DNA of 64,000 nt from Archegozetes longisetosus (Eukaryota; Arthropoda; Arachnida; Sarcoptiformes; Trhypochthoniidae): positions 5,477,855 to 5,541,854 of the forward strand of contig JAEMBT020000006.1 in NCBI GenBank assembly GCA_018873245.2, read 5' to 3'. Positions 24,401-37,673 of the stretch are shown piece after piece; position 1 is the first letter of the stretch, and each line of letters begins with the position of its first letter. The notes under the pieces were generated by a model that searched no databases, was not told the origin of the DNA, and saw only the letters and a list, made by a program, of their open reading frames with translations. The position numbers were made by a program, and so were the translations under genes.

Positions 24401-26920
24401 CTATCTCATTAATAATGGCACGAATACATGAGAGCTTTGTATATAAAGGATATTTGGCAGCACTTAATATAATGTCTCTTTTAGCCCATTCTAGAAAGTG
24501 ATTAACTTCTAGTAATAAATTGGAGATAAGTTCGTAACAAACTTGAATCTTAGTTTTGTGTTTATCAGCAAATACTTCAATATTAGCTATAAGTCTAAAA
24601 AGATAGGCAGCAGTCACAGAATCGGGTGGATTGACACTAACACTCAAACAGTTTGCAATTTCTTTAATGTGACTCAATTGTTCGTGACTTATATTAAATA
24701 TTTGATTCTCCAAATATTTGATCAGTACTTCGAGTGCACTGATCTTATTTTCCTCGTACGAATCACTCAATATACTCATCAGATTTAGAAAATAAGATTT
24801 TAGTTCAATTGTTTTTGTTATAGGGAAAAGTTGATCGTTAGGTAGTATTGAATTGTTTATAATTTGTATGATTTGAAGCACTGCTAAAGTAGTCCCAAAA
24901 TAATTAGTTGCACGTAAATTCTCAAAACAACATTTGACAATAAAATCAATAAGGTCGTTGTAATCTCTTTTGACTTGATGAAATTTCGATGCTTTCACAC
25001 TAGCCTTCAAACTATCAACCAATCTTTGGGTCAACTTTTTGATTAAAGCAACAAATCGTTGTCGATTTGAGCTTTGTTGACAACAAATATTATAACTAAA
25101 TGAGATGCGTATTAATTCTAGATCTTCTTTACTCAACAATTGTGTTGTCTTCCTGCTTTCGATTATTAAAGAAAGTGAATCTAATCTGATTTCATCTTCA
25201 AAGTGAGATATAGTTTTTGTCATGCATTCATTATAATAGATAGAGTTTGAAAACTTATCATCTAATGATTTGTTCAGTCTTATTACATGAAGAAGTTGTT
25301 TGCAATTTAGCTCATTATAGTTAACTAATAATTGGTTCAGTACAGATTTGACAAAACTTGAATGCTTTTTAATAAGTTTAGGCAGAACTATATTAAGCAT
25401 CAGGTTAGTTTGACTTGATTTTTGAGAATCTTCTCCACTCATTATCAATTGACATATATCTGTTTTCCATTTCTTTACAACTGTTTGATCCGGAAGTGAT
25501 ATTATAACTGAAATAAAATAAACTATTTCATTTAAACCATCATTTCTTTCGTTGAGCAGGAGCTTTATTTCATCGAAAAGATTATAAATCAGCTCATTGA
25601 ATGTATCCATGAACTCTTTTGCACCAACCGCTTGACAGATATATGTCAATAATCGATATTTACTTAAGTTATTTTTAGACTTACAGTTGAATTGCGAATA
25701 TAACCGCAACAAATACTCTCTTAAGTGATCTGAAGTTAGTAAACTCTGTTTAATAAGTGTCAAGTTTTTCAGTATGTATTCGATTTGGTCAATAGAAGAA
25801 TCGAAATTCGTTTCTACAAATTCTATCAATTGTTCGCAAAAAGAACTGATGCTTTCCAAACGATTCTTGTCCTCTTTAACTTTGACTGATTGTTCGTGAT
25901 TATCTAATATTTTAGTGATAACTTCAGTCCAATTCAACAATAGATGCGAATTTAATATAAGAAACTGTGTGTCATTTCTATTTTGATAAGTGATTAATTG
26001 CTTGAAAAGTTGAAAGTCATAAAATAAGTCACTGTTATTCAATTGAAATGAAGCAAATGTTGTATAGGACGACGAAATGAGAGCCAAACGCGATCGCTCA
26101 TCAAACATTTCTTTCTCGTGAACATAATTCATGATATAATTAAAGTCTTTCTCTTTAAATACAAAATAAAACACAAAACAAGTGAAGCACTTATTAAACA
26201 GCCAATTGGTATGACTTTGATTTTGAAGATTTCACATTCAATCAAATTTACGAATGAATTGAAAACTTGATTATTGATTGTTTGACTAATGGTTTCATTT
26301 TTCAATAACTTTAATTTTTGTAGTAAAATATGAATCGCTTTAAAACAGGAATGATATAAATCACAAACAAAGTTAACTTCAATTGAATGCATTTCAATCA
26401 CATTATTGTCAATTAACTTCTTGTTGTAATTGTTTTTCAAGTAATTTAAAACAATTAAGATATAATTAAAAATTAAATCGAAATCTAGTTCTTCAGTAAT
26501 CGAAAAATGATTGACATAACAAAGGATATCGTCGATGTTTTGACTATGATATCTATAATCAGTTTCACATAAAACCATTTGAAATATTCTCAAAATTTGA
26601 GACTCACTTAATTTCTTGTTTTTATGAATCAATTGTTGCAGTAGTTTTAAACACATTTTATTAAGCGATGAATTTATATCTGATGTGAACATAACTATAG
26701 AAAGCAACTCAACAATAGTTTCAATCGTGTAATCATTTTGACAAAACGATGAAATGAAAGGTTCAACAGTTTTAATTGAATTAATTAAAACGAACTGATC
26801 TTGAATTGGTTGAGACAAACAATCAAACAGTGAAACCAATTCGAAGTGATTGATTGTTGAAAAGCGTTCAAGTAAGTCGGTTTTATTAATCAAATAAATT
26901 CTATATATTTTTTCACTCAT
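21444..26920 (-). CDS. THADA: THADA (Trm732 family, tRNA 2'-O-methylation cofactor)
   Basis: Large HEAT/ARM-type helical-repeat protein. The family partners the FTSJ1/Trm7 methyltransferase for 2'-O-methylation of tRNA position 32. Two long open blocks: exon 1 from ATG at 26920 (MSEKIYRIYL) to about 26252, and exon 2 from about 26150 to the stop at 21446-21444, giving about 1790 aa (human 1953). The diagnostic DUF2428 core lies at roughly residues 960-1230: VTRRSAGLPFVIQAALSGEP, then a helix with HCLNILRALIRDHRM, then FAIRNCASMLFNSLITRIFG followed by VKR. The rest is Leu/Ile/Ser-rich helical repeat. The junction is ambiguous. GTAAAT (donor at 26251) to AAAGAG (exon resumes 26150) keeps phase 0, but GTGAAA to GAGAAAG is also in frame. 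Both blocks are otherwise free of stops. The call rests on the central core and overall length. Confidence 0.88.
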
Positions 26921-27309
26921 TTTGTGGCTTAATTTTAAAACTAAGTAAACAAAACAAGACTAAATTTTTAAACAAAAGCACATGTATAAAACACACGTGT
27001 CACTCAATCTTTCTAACGATCAGCTGACTTGCTCTCAAGTGACGCAAGTCTTGCATAACTATTATATAACCTTTTCTATTTGAATTAACATTAATTTCAA
27101 CAAAAGAGATGACTTTTGAGCATTTTCAAAATTTAAAACTTTATTCATTACTCATCTAATTACATTTCGAACTCTTATCTCTAAATAGTCTATAAAATAA
27201 GGTCAACAAATATGATTATACATGAACAATATAACTTTGAATTACATTCAAAAGCATTTTGCAATTAATATTAATGCCAATTGAAAGTAAGTCGCTATTG
27301 GTTAATATC

Positions 27310-27349
<40 letters not shown>

Positions 27350-27863
27350 TATTATAACAATTAATTATTTGACTCAAAGCGTTTTAACAATAGCCTTAAA
27401 GTGTATATATATTTAAAATACCTTAAATTTAGTCTTTAACATTATTGATCACATGATAATTAAAAGTCACATTAAAAGTGTCACACCATAAATTCAGCAA
27501 TGCTTAATACATTGATTAAAATAATGCGAATCAGAAGGAACATTTCAAAGGGTTTTGGCTTCAATTAAAACATTAATTCAACGTTTACTTTGTGGTAAAT
27601 GATTGTCTTCAGAGTTTTTTTAACTATATTCGTTTTTATATCATTTTTAGACTCATGAATGGCCCCGATATTAATGGATGGTATCATTAATTATAATAAA
27701 ACTTATTTTGACTTAATACTGAACTTTCTATTCAACATTTCCTATATTCAATCCTAATTCAAAATATATTTATATTCGTCTGATATAGTAAAATAATTGG
27801 AATATATTTATGGTTGCTATTAATACTTAATAACACTAATAATATCTCCAGGATAAGGTTGAT
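26921..27863. other. THADA upstream region and SLC25A22 downstream region
   Basis: About 0.9 kb. An E-box palindrome CACGTG (26994-26999) lies 75 bp upstream of the THADA ATG, with CAGCTG and TGACGCAAG close by, so this is the likely THADA promoter. The rest is AT-rich, with a TA dinucleotide run. Confidence 0.4.
27312..27345. repeat. (TA)n microsatellite
   Basis: An uninterrupted TA run of about 34 bp, ending before TGTATT. It lies in the spacer between THADA and the glutamate carrier. Confidence 0.9.
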
Positions 27864-29169
27864 TCAATTTTTTCTAATACCAAACAGAAATTCTGCGACT
27901 CCGAGATAGTACACCGTTTGGGCAATACCTAATTATAAATGAATACATTTTTAAATTATAATTTTTAAAATTAATCAAAAATTTTTACAAATACTAACCA
28001 AAGAGTGGAGCGATAACCATAATACGACATGTGGCACCTTTGAAGAATGCATTGAATCCCTCATACTTTAATATTTTTCCGAAAGCGTCCAGAATTCCTG
28101 TGTAAGAAGTCTCTCCTTTCGCTTTGTTTAAAACTTGTAAACGAGTTTTAACCACATCGAAAGGATTAACACTGACTGCGGCAACTGAGCCCGCAGTACA
28201 ACCCGCCAAAAACGAGGCCCAGAAGACTGACTCTCCGCTGCCATCAGCTCTTTTAGGGCCAAATTTGTTCAAATTAGCGAACAGAGGAAAATAAATGACA
28301 GAAAAGGAGACATCTCTAAGCATTGTAGCAGCCGTTCCCTTGTAGAGGCCGAAAATACCTCTAGTCTTAACTAATTTTAATGCGATGGCAGTTGCAGACG
28401 TGGCAACGATTGCTTCTCCGCTATCAATGGCTCCTTTTGCTGAAACTCTTCCAGCATCTTGTAGTTGTATTTTCAACAATTCCATTGGTGTCGTCACTAT
28501 TATCTGACATAGACCTGCAGAACCACCCGAAAGCATTTCTCGTGGAAGGGATAACTTTCTATATCAACGAAAATCCATTTTAATGACTGATTAATTTTGA
28601 TTAAAGTTGAATTTATTCAATACCCGTTCTCATCAGTTAGTTTGTGGCGAAAGAAGTCATTTGAAGCCAATTTAATAGCTTTTTCAGGTGTAATCAATAG
28701 TATATTAACTGCAGATCCTTTGTACATACCAAACAAGCCTTCCTTATAAAATGTTTTGCGAAAACAATCCACCCTTTAATTAGTTTTAAAATCAAATAAT
28801 TTATTTATTAGTTATTAATGTTCATAATTGTTTAACAAATCATACATTGATTTGTACATTCTCTCGCCATTTGGACCAATTTGTTGATTTTGCAAACGAG
28901 TTTTAACTATAAAAACAAAAGTTTAACTTTAATATAATTTATATGTTTTTGGCTTAATCATTTAAACCGAACCCAAATCTATCGGGAAAACACAGGTCAC
29001 ACCAATAATTCCAGCGATTCCTCCGTTCACTATTTTCGGGATTAGCCTTGACAATGAAAATTCATGTAAAATTAGACAATATAATAACAAGTTTATAAAT
29101 AGACTATAAGTGAATAGAAAATTGATTATAAATAGCATGACAATCAGCATACGGAAAGTCAGTCTTCAT
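27864..29169 (-). CDS. SLC25A22: Mitochondrial glutamate carrier (SLC25A22/SLC25A18 type)
   Basis: Inner-membrane carrier of the SLC25 family that moves glutamate with H+ into mitochondria. Exons in transcript order: 29169-29153, 29046-28973, 28906-28846, 28773-28624, 28558-27999 and 27928-27864, giving 308 aa (human 323 and 315) with phases that sum exactly. Three carrier repeats are marked by [21 protein letters not shown] and [11 protein letters not shown]. Family-specific segments include [37 protein letters not shown] and [13 protein letters not shown]. It ends [15 protein letters not shown] then GIRKN. The first coding exon is only 17 nt (MKTDFP), placed by its GTATGC donor, phase and fit to the family start. 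The exon 2 donor, GTTCGG, is non-consensus but required by phase. It could be orthologous to either vertebrate paralogue. Confidence 0.93.
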
Positions 29170-31204
29170 TATCAAATGTCAAGCCTCAGGTAAATGCCAA
29201 CAAAATTAGAGTTATTTCAAATTTAGTTTTCAAAATTTATGAGTCTTTTCGTTAAAATAATTTTATAAAAATAAGTTAATTATCATTTGCTATGATCAAA
29301 AGTAAATCAAATTGAGATTCGATATACATATCAGTTGTTAATAAATACTTATAAAGTTCAGATCACAGACTAATGTGCTATTCATTGCGCTTCTATTACA
29401 CTCTGCAATACATCTGTTAATCAATCGAGCGTTAGTTTCGCTGCGTTTTTGTCAATTCGAGACGCGATCTATCGCTAAATACATACCAAACCATTTTCAA
29501 TGCTATTTCTCATAAACTGATCTTTCCTCATTGAAATGCACAGATTTTATGACTTAAAAGGCACGTTGTTCTCAATTTTTCTCTAAAGTTAAGTTTACTT
29601 TTCATGAATGAATTTGTAAAAAGTTTGCTGAACCCGTAAATATTTTTAAGTTTGAGGGAATTAATTAGTTTTTTCTTGGCACAGACTAAAGTCTGAGAAC
29701 TCACAATCATTGAGTTGTAAGAAAACCTTTGCTTTTTTCAAAAGTTATCGTTCAACAAACAATTTTGTGTATCTGATTAAGATGTGCTAAATCTTAAGGT
29801 TTAAGATATGTAATTGCTCTATTGTCACGATAACAGTGCAAAGCAAACAAACCTATCGAATCAATAAAGAAAATACATTTCAAAATTCATTTATAAACCA
29901 ATAAACGTTTTACTGCAAGTATGAAATCATGCCAAACAAAACAAAACTTTCAATTCAAACTCTTTAACAATTCGAATGTTGGCAAAGCTATCAAGTACTT
30001 AAAGTTAATTTACAAGCATTGATCAAAAGTCCAAGTTTTAATAAATTGATTAAATTTTAGGTTTTATCTCAATTTTTCGCAATATATCACAAAAAATAAT
30101 TAAAGCATTTCCGTTTGAAGTAATGTTTGAAAGTTTATTTTATGAAAACAAAATTAGAATTTGGATAAAAACGACAATTAGCTGAAAGACTGGTTAGTTA
30201 TCGAGAAGTAATTGATTTTGTTGAACATGTACCGCGAATTGTCCAACGATTGCGTTGACACTCCACTGAAGAGAAACTCATATTCGAATTAGAGATCAGA
30301 ATTGCTACGAATCGCAAGTTATATTAAGTTTTATTATTGAAATAGAAAGTTTGAAAAGTACATGAGGCCAGATATAGTGATGCTTTGTTTCAAGCAAGTG
30401 ATACACCATTGCTTTCGTTTATATTATACTTACTTCAGTCTTTCTTCCATTTCTTCTATTTGCTTTTCATTTAATTATTTCGTGTTTTAGTATTGAGTCA
30501 CTTAACCTATCAATTTGTTTCCGTTCTGTACTAAACAAAACACAAATTAATCAATTAACAAAATATACAAATAAATAAGTAACTAGATGAAAGAAAATGA
30601 CCGACCAGCTCTTAGAGTGTCTTTTATTCAAATCAATAATACTATTATTATTTGATTCCATTATTGAATATTTTGACCAACTTTCAAAACAAGTTTGAAA
30701 CAAAATCAACTGATAATAGAAATGCAATTGATTTAACTTACAAAAGTAACAAGTTGTTTAATAATTTAAGAAATAACACTTTCCAATAACTTGAATATGT
30801 TACTCTAAATAACTCTAAATAAACTTAATTCTAAATAAAAATTAAACTTTAAAATAAACTTCAAGTTTCAAAGTTCCAAATTCAATAAGTATTATGTTGT
30901 TGAAAAGCACCCTTCTCACATTCAAGTACTGAACCCTTTTTAGCTACAGTTTAGTGCATTGAAAACAGAATCTAATATACGTTAAAAAGGACTAAATTTG
31001 ACGCACTATTTAAAGCATTGCCTAAGGCGAAAAAAGCTTGAAATCTAGTTTACGACCTCATGTGAGTCTCTGTAGAAATAGTAACTCTCTTTATGGCGAT
31101 ATTAGCGCTTCCAAACGCAATCAATTCTTTGCTAATTTGAAGCTAAAATGTGATCTAAACTATTATTAATTAATTATTATTTATTATATTTAAAATCAAT
31201 CAAC
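29170..31204. promoter_or_regulatory. Intergenic between divergent glutamate carrier and PATL1
   Basis: About 2 kb containing both promoters. It is strongly AT-rich with many short direct words but no exon, tRNA or distinct repeat. Slightly GC-richer DNA at about 29390-29480 and 31010-31120 may mark the two transcription start regions (inference). Confidence 0.4.
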
Positions 31205-34200
31205 ATGTCAAAAACGGATTCAGATTCCAACTTATTTGCCGTAAGTTTTTTTTAATTCAATTAAATTAATATAAATGTTAGTTAAATATTACGCATTTTG
31301 AATAAATTAGTAATAAAAATATATTTTTTGTATTAAAGATATCTTTTGGTAAAGAAATGGCAGCAAATGAAACATTTATTGAGAACTATGAAGATGAAGA
31401 CAATTTCGATGCGTTCAATGATGAAACATTCGGCGAAATTGATTCGAGTAATTGGGAGACCGAACACGAAAAATTGGCCGCTTTTATGAGTGACACACAC
31501 CAACACAATTCGACTGCTAGTGATAATGAAAAGGATTTTAATAATAAGAACGCGTTTGTTAAAACTAATTCTAATTTAAATTCAATTAACGACAATTTTA
31601 ATGAAAGCAATCGATTAGAAGATGACATTCATTCTACTTATGACGATATTGTCAAAAGTATTTCAACATTAGGTCTCGAAGACGATGACTTCGAAGACCC
31701 AGCAATTATGACGTTTAGCAGAAGTAGTAAATCGATGCCTATTCCTTCGGCCAATTTTGATCCGAATAGACGGTTAAGTTCATGCTCTCCACCACCACCA
31801 GCTATTCTTTCTTATGAAGAATTTTCAGCTTCACCCAAGACTCAGACCATTTGGAGTACAAAACTCGATACAAATTTTACGCCAACTATTAGTTCAGTAA
31901 ATATGAGAACTTTAGAAGATATCGAGCAGGATATGCTTAATAGTAATAGAAATAGTGATCAATTATTTCAATTATCAACTATTAAGAGACCGATTAGAGC
32001 AGAAGATTTAGAAGCAAATTTTCTGAACCAGTCGTCAAATCAATTTAGTAGTAGTAGTAGTAGTGGTAGTAGTAATAGACTTGCCAATAATTTAGCGCAA
32101 AAACTAGAGTCAGGTTGGAGTCCTTTTGGTAGTCATGCAATGCATGAATTTATACCAAACGGCAGAATCAACCAAGAAGTAGTTGGTCCGATTCATCGAG
32201 GTTCACAAAAAGAAACTGACTCGCATGTATTAGCAGCAAAGCCAGTAGATCCAGTAGATGTAGCTGTACCGTTCACCACACAAGCTTTCCACAATTCAAC
32301 TCAGCAACCAAAAGCAGGTTCTTTGGATCCTTTGATGAAAGCGCAGACATTGAGTGAAATTGAGCGCCAACTAATTTCGAATCAGGGTTCACATCAACTA
32401 AAACAAGTTCAAAATGCTGTACCGATACCTCCACTGCGGACAAGTGTAACACCTATAGTCCAAAGTCCTCCAAAACCATTTGGTCCTCAATTCAACCAGT
32501 TCAGACCACAAATGATGCCTCAAATGATGGCACAAAATCGTGTGAATAATATGTTTAATAGGCCTCCAGTAATGCACTACGTGCCAGGAATGCATCCAGC
32601 GATCGGTAGAGCTCTCTTTTCTCCTGCTTTAATACCGAACTCCCAGCGAATATTTCCCTTTCCTTTACATTCACGTCAAATAATGCATCCATTGTTGCAA
32701 CACTCAATGCAACTTCAGCAACAACAGCAACATCATCATCAACATAATCAACATTTTCCTAATAGAAATCATAATTTCTTACGACAAGGAAATCAGAGAT
32801 ATTACGAAAATAATGATAATGAAGACGAATACGCGGGTCTTATGACTCAACGCGAAAAGGAATGGTTAATAAGAATACAACAAATGCAAACTGAACTGAA
32901 GGACCCTTATGTCGATGATTATTATAATGTAACTTATACTTCTCGTAAAATTGCTGCCGCGGCCGCTAATGACAAAGAAAATAAAACTACTCCATCTCTG
33001 CTCCTACCCGAGAGGCCAAAGCCAGCAGTTGAGCCTCAAACCAACAAATATATTCCGGTTCAGTTTGAGGGCTCTCTCGGAAAGATTCAGGTCTCGAATG
33101 TGAACTGTCCACGAAAATTATTGGACTGTAAGTTAAATAAAACATCGAATAATAGCAAATCTAATGAGAATCTGAGTGAAGTTAAAGTTGCAAACAAGAG
33201 TGAAGTTCAAAAGTTCAGAAAACTTTTGCTCGAAATAGAAAAGTTATATGTCGTTTTACTCAATATTGATGACGAAGACAAACGGATCGGTGCTCTGCCA
33301 GAAGAGGCACGAAAGTCACACCTGGAGACTCGTAAACAATTGTGCGATAAGTTATTCAAAGGGTTGACTAACGAAAGTAAAGATAAAATCAACTTAGAAG
33401 TAGTGCAAATTAAAAAAGGGCTGGCCTTACTGTTTCGAAGTCTGAGTTATCTGTCAGATGAAAGTCAGAGAGCAGTAATCATTTGTGACCTGTTGAACTC
33501 AACCAATTATCGACAATACGTTATTAAGCCTAAAGATAGGTTGGATTACGGACAGATGTTAGTTAATGCTATTTATAACATCAATAATCAGGAGATCTTA
33601 TTGAAGATAGTTTCCGGTATTAATAATATTGCCCTAATCATTAAATCTGAAGTAAGTGATGTTGATTTTCTACATCTTTTCAAACTATCGCTATTCCATT
33701 GTTTCGTTTATTAAATATTGATTTAATTTCAAATTATTATAATTGAATAGTACGGACATCGCATCATTGAATCATTAATAAATCAATTTGAAAAATTGGA
33801 AGTAACAGCAGAAAATAAAACTAAATGGTATGTTAGCCATACTTAATATGCAGTGATTTTTCATAGTAGTAAAGAGAACTAAAAATACGCGTTCAGGGCA
33901 TTGGTGACAAAAAAGAAATTAGAATATATCTTAATTATTGAGTGCAATTGTATTTATAATTATAGAACCTATATTGGATACTATAATAATATTCATAGCA
34001 CTAATTACAAACAGTCATTAGTGATTAAAATTGGACCAATCAAAACAGGCTTTCTTTTTCATTAGTGCATAATTACATTCACTCATTGTTTTAATTTATT
34101 AAAAAACATTGCATCTTTTTAATCACTTTGCCTCTAAACTCATTGTTTAATCCATTAAATCAATTAACTTTTCAAACTTTATTATTGAGTAGTTTCTCCA

Positions 34201-34358
34201 CAGAATAGAATTTTTTTATATTTGGTTAGTGTTATTAATAACTATTTGTTTAATGTAATAATAGGTCAATATTTATCAACTTCGTATTGGATGAAGTGGA
34301 CGATATTCCGCATTTGCGTAAATTATGTCGAAACCATTTGACCAAATTGGGACTCTAG
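31205..34358 (+). CDS. PATL1: PAT1 homolog, mRNA decapping activator
   Basis: P-body scaffold linking deadenylated mRNA to the Lsm1-7 ring, DDX6 and the Dcp1/2 decapping enzyme. Exons 31205-31240, 31339-33651, 33751-33827 and 34265-34358 encode 839 aa (human PATL1 770). The N-terminus has the acidic FDAFNDETFGEID motif, followed by EDPAIM. A long Ser/Gln/Pro-rich middle has a Ser/Gly run and a Gln-His tract. Next come a homology block QREKEWLIRIQQMQTELKDP with YVDDYY, a second block VQFEGSLGKIQVSNVNCPRK, and the helical PatC domain to the end (NHLTKLGL). The long exon reads through its GTAAGT donor into an early stop. The two small 3' exons restore the conserved end (Lys-Trp-Ser before IFINFVLDEVDDIPH). 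The first exon carries MSKTDSDSNLFA. Confidence 0.94.
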
Positions 34359-34814
34359 CAAATATTTTTCATTTATTCCTTTCTTAACCAATTAGATTTC
34401 AATTTTATATAACTCCAGATTACTCACAACTTAAATCAGCTTTAATTTTTAAGTTATTGCAGCTCTGCTTCTCTCTGTCTATTATTAATGTTGATGTTTG
34501 TCAAAACTCTCTTCGTCGTCTCGAATGTCTTATGATTTTCTTTCTATGGAATTCCGTTGTGTATTAGCCTCTAATAGCCATACCTAAAGCTTAAATTGCT
34601 GACTTTTTGCCTGCCATTCACGTTATTGTTATAATTATGTTTTATTATATTTTGCTTAATGTCTACATTGTAACGACATAAATTAACTGAATCTTAATTG
34701 TAATTTATATATATTCTTGTTTATTTGATCCAATAATTAGTGCTGAAGAAACGTTGAGTTTTAATCATGTAATTTTGAGAACTTATTGGAAAGCTTCCTT
34801 ATTTTATCTGCACT

Positions 34815-34820
34815 AATAAA
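34815..34820 (+). promoter_or_regulatory. Possible polyadenylation signal for PATL1
   Basis: A canonical AATAAA about 457 nt after the stop. I noticed no earlier canonical signal, though variants exist. Confidence 0.3.
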
Positions 34821-37192
34821 ATGTTGAACTTTCTATTTAACAAAAGAATTTTCGTTTAATATCAAGAGAATTGCATTTTTTCTACGGTTGTCATTTAGGT
34901 TGAGCAAAATTTAATTTCTAACTTTAATATGATTGATGAACAAAATACTAGTTTTATATATTAAGAACCTTCAGTCTCCAACAATAATCAGTCAAAATAT
35001 TTATTATTATTACTATCATCATTACTTTTATTACTTTTATTAAGACGATACTTAGATAAAACAGTTTTTGCTCATCTGTTTAATTGATTTTTTTCTGGCT
35101 CAAACTTTAATGAGTTATTACTTCACTTATGTTTGAGTAATTACATAATGATTTAAATGCATTGTGCAGAGAAGAGAAGAGCCAAAGCCGATACTCCAGA
35201 CTTAATGATCCCCAATATTATTATTATTATTTTAAGTAATAATTATATATAGCAACAAATGTAAATTTTCATTCTATTGTTATAAAACTTGTATAATACC
35301 CATAATATACATATCACTCGGTAATTATTGCAACGTATTTCACACTCAACTAAATTTGTAATCACTAAACGTATATCTAATTATGTAGCGATACGGAGTA
35401 ATAGCTCAAAGAGACTCTTCTTTTTGATTAACTGCACTCAATTGGGTGGCGACTAATTGTGCAGCTATTGGTTTTGGTTATAAAAATTTCGGATCGTGTC
35501 ACTCTTCAACCATAAGATTCTGCTAGGGTTCAATGATACCTGAACTAGGTTCAGGGCTGCACTGTTAATGATGGGTTGTATTCCCCCGCACTTGAAGCCA
35601 CGTATCTTAAGAGATAACTTCAATTCTGTTGATTCCAGAATTGCAAAAGATTCCTATACAAAAGAGTATTCAGATACAGTGATTGTTATGCAAAAATTGC
35701 CGCAATTTTTGAGCCCCCCTTAGTTGTGAGTCACTGGGCGGATGTTTTTACTGTTGAGTATTGGTTCGCTAATGTGCTGCAAAAAAAGATTTGCTGTTGT
35801 TCGCCGTTCGATCGAAAATATACATAGAGTATTACTGTTAGCAGAAATGACTCACGTATTTCAAGCCAAATATGAGCCCAAATATTTAGTGTCAAATTTT
35901 GAATCTGAAAAACCAATCATTTTCGCTCTATTAGCCAATGGAACAGACAGTTTTAGCAGAAATTCAATGCTAACTGATTTAATGGTAAGATAAAACTATT
36001 GTTGTGTAAAAGTTAAAGATGAGAAGATGAAGAGGTGCTAAAACTAATAGGTTTTTGTGCTTTTGTCCACCGAGAGTATACCAAATACGATACCAAATAC
36101 GATAACTGGAAACTAAAGTTTACTAAAACTATTCTGTAAAACACAATTGAAAGTTAAGTAACATTTAGTTGTTTGGTATGTAGCGCTCGAGCCGGAGTAG
36201 TAGAAGTTGGGGTTTGAATGGGATAGAGTTTTAGTTATATATTTTGTACGTGAGATTATATTTCTTGAAACCACTTCACTCTACTTTCAATGAATTTTAG
36301 ATGAGCCTAAATTTGCGTGAGACGCAAGTCGAGGCGAATGCCATTGGGAGAGACACTAAACTTATTGTCTGTAAGCGCACGCTATATCATCTTTTTTTCT
36401 TCTGGATACCAATCAGAGTTCAGTTGATCCCAAGCTAGAAGAAGATAAATCCCCATATTTCGCTTCACTGAATTGGAAAAAGTTTTACTGAAAATATATA
36501 TGAAGAAAATAAGTTAATATTACTTGAATATTGTATGAAAAGATCAATGGATAAAGAAGTTGGATATAAAATATAAGAATAAGAGATTACTACTTAAAAT
36601 ACTGTGAGTATTACTTATAAATAAGTTAAGAGCACCACATTTCATATTGCTTTCTTCAGCCACAAAAGCCTACTTTCCATTAAATTTCACTTAATATTTA
36701 TTGCTAAAAGGTTTGAAATTAAAAAATCTCTTTAAATATTGAGGTGAGTTAGTATTTTAGAATATTTAATAGAATAAATAGCTTTATTAACTCTGACTCG
36801 ACTGATGAACATTTAAATTCTAATACTATTGATTAGGCTGAGAAATATTTATCTATTTATTATTTTTCAAATCATTTATATATCTACATGAATAGACCCA
36901 AATATTTACTTAATATTGCTTATTCCATCAGAATGTTTCATCAATCTCTCAAGAGATCTTGAAAACTGAGTTTTTTCTATAAAACTGCTTCAAAGATTGA
37001 ATAATTCAAAAATTTCACACACTCTATGAATGTTTCAAATATTTGAATGATGCCAACTTGCAAAGTTACAGCTTAGACTAGTTTAAATGAGAATTTAAAA
37101 TTAATTAACAAGCTTGAATTTTTAGATGAATATGTTCAAATGTTTTCTTATCAAAGAATTCTAGTTTTTTGGCTAAATATTTAATGAACTTT

Positions 37193-37241
37193 CTTTCTAA
37201 ACAATCCGCTAAATAATTCTTGTTATAATTTGTTTAGAAAG
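37193..37241. repeat. Inverted repeat, 12-bp arms
   Basis: CTTTCTAAACAA (37193-37204) and its exact reverse complement TTGTTTAGAAAG (37230-37241) flank a 25-nt loop. No associated element or target duplication is seen. Confidence 0.6.
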
Positions 37242-37621
37242 TTCATATCCAACCAACAAAATATTTATAATATTTCAAGCCTTGCACTGTTTTAATAATG
37301 TTTTATAAGTCTAATTTTGATTCGCGAGGCCTTCCAAGTGATCACTTTTGTTTATGAACAATTTTGAAAACTTGCAGTTCTTTTATCAGTAAACACTTTA
37401 ATAAATTATAAGTCAAGTTTAGACTTCTTCTACTTGAGCAAAGAAACAATGATTTTATGTCACATTTTGCAGATCCAATTGAAAGCTTGAGAGCTATCAA
37501 TTGAAGAGTTTCTCATATACTTTATAATTTAGGTCTATGGGGTCACAAATAAGTATTTGCCGATAAATTACAGCACAAAAATTGATTTAAAGAAGTAGCA
37601 CTTCAAAACCATGTTAAGGTT

Positions 37622-37624
<3 letters not shown>

Positions 37625-37671
<47 letters not shown>
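37625..37671. repeat. (GA)n microsatellite
   Basis: An uninterrupted run of about 47 bp, followed by GTGCGAGTGAGTGAG. The same GTGCGAG flank follows the GA run near 52.5 kb. Confidence 0.97.

Positions 37672-37673
<2 letters not shown>

Noticed and set aside
35528-35545. GGTTCAATGATACC resembling a tRNA B box; similar words near 3975, 14415, 43995 and 55918
   Set aside because: No A box or cloverleaf could be built at the expected distance. I found no tRNA gene in the window.
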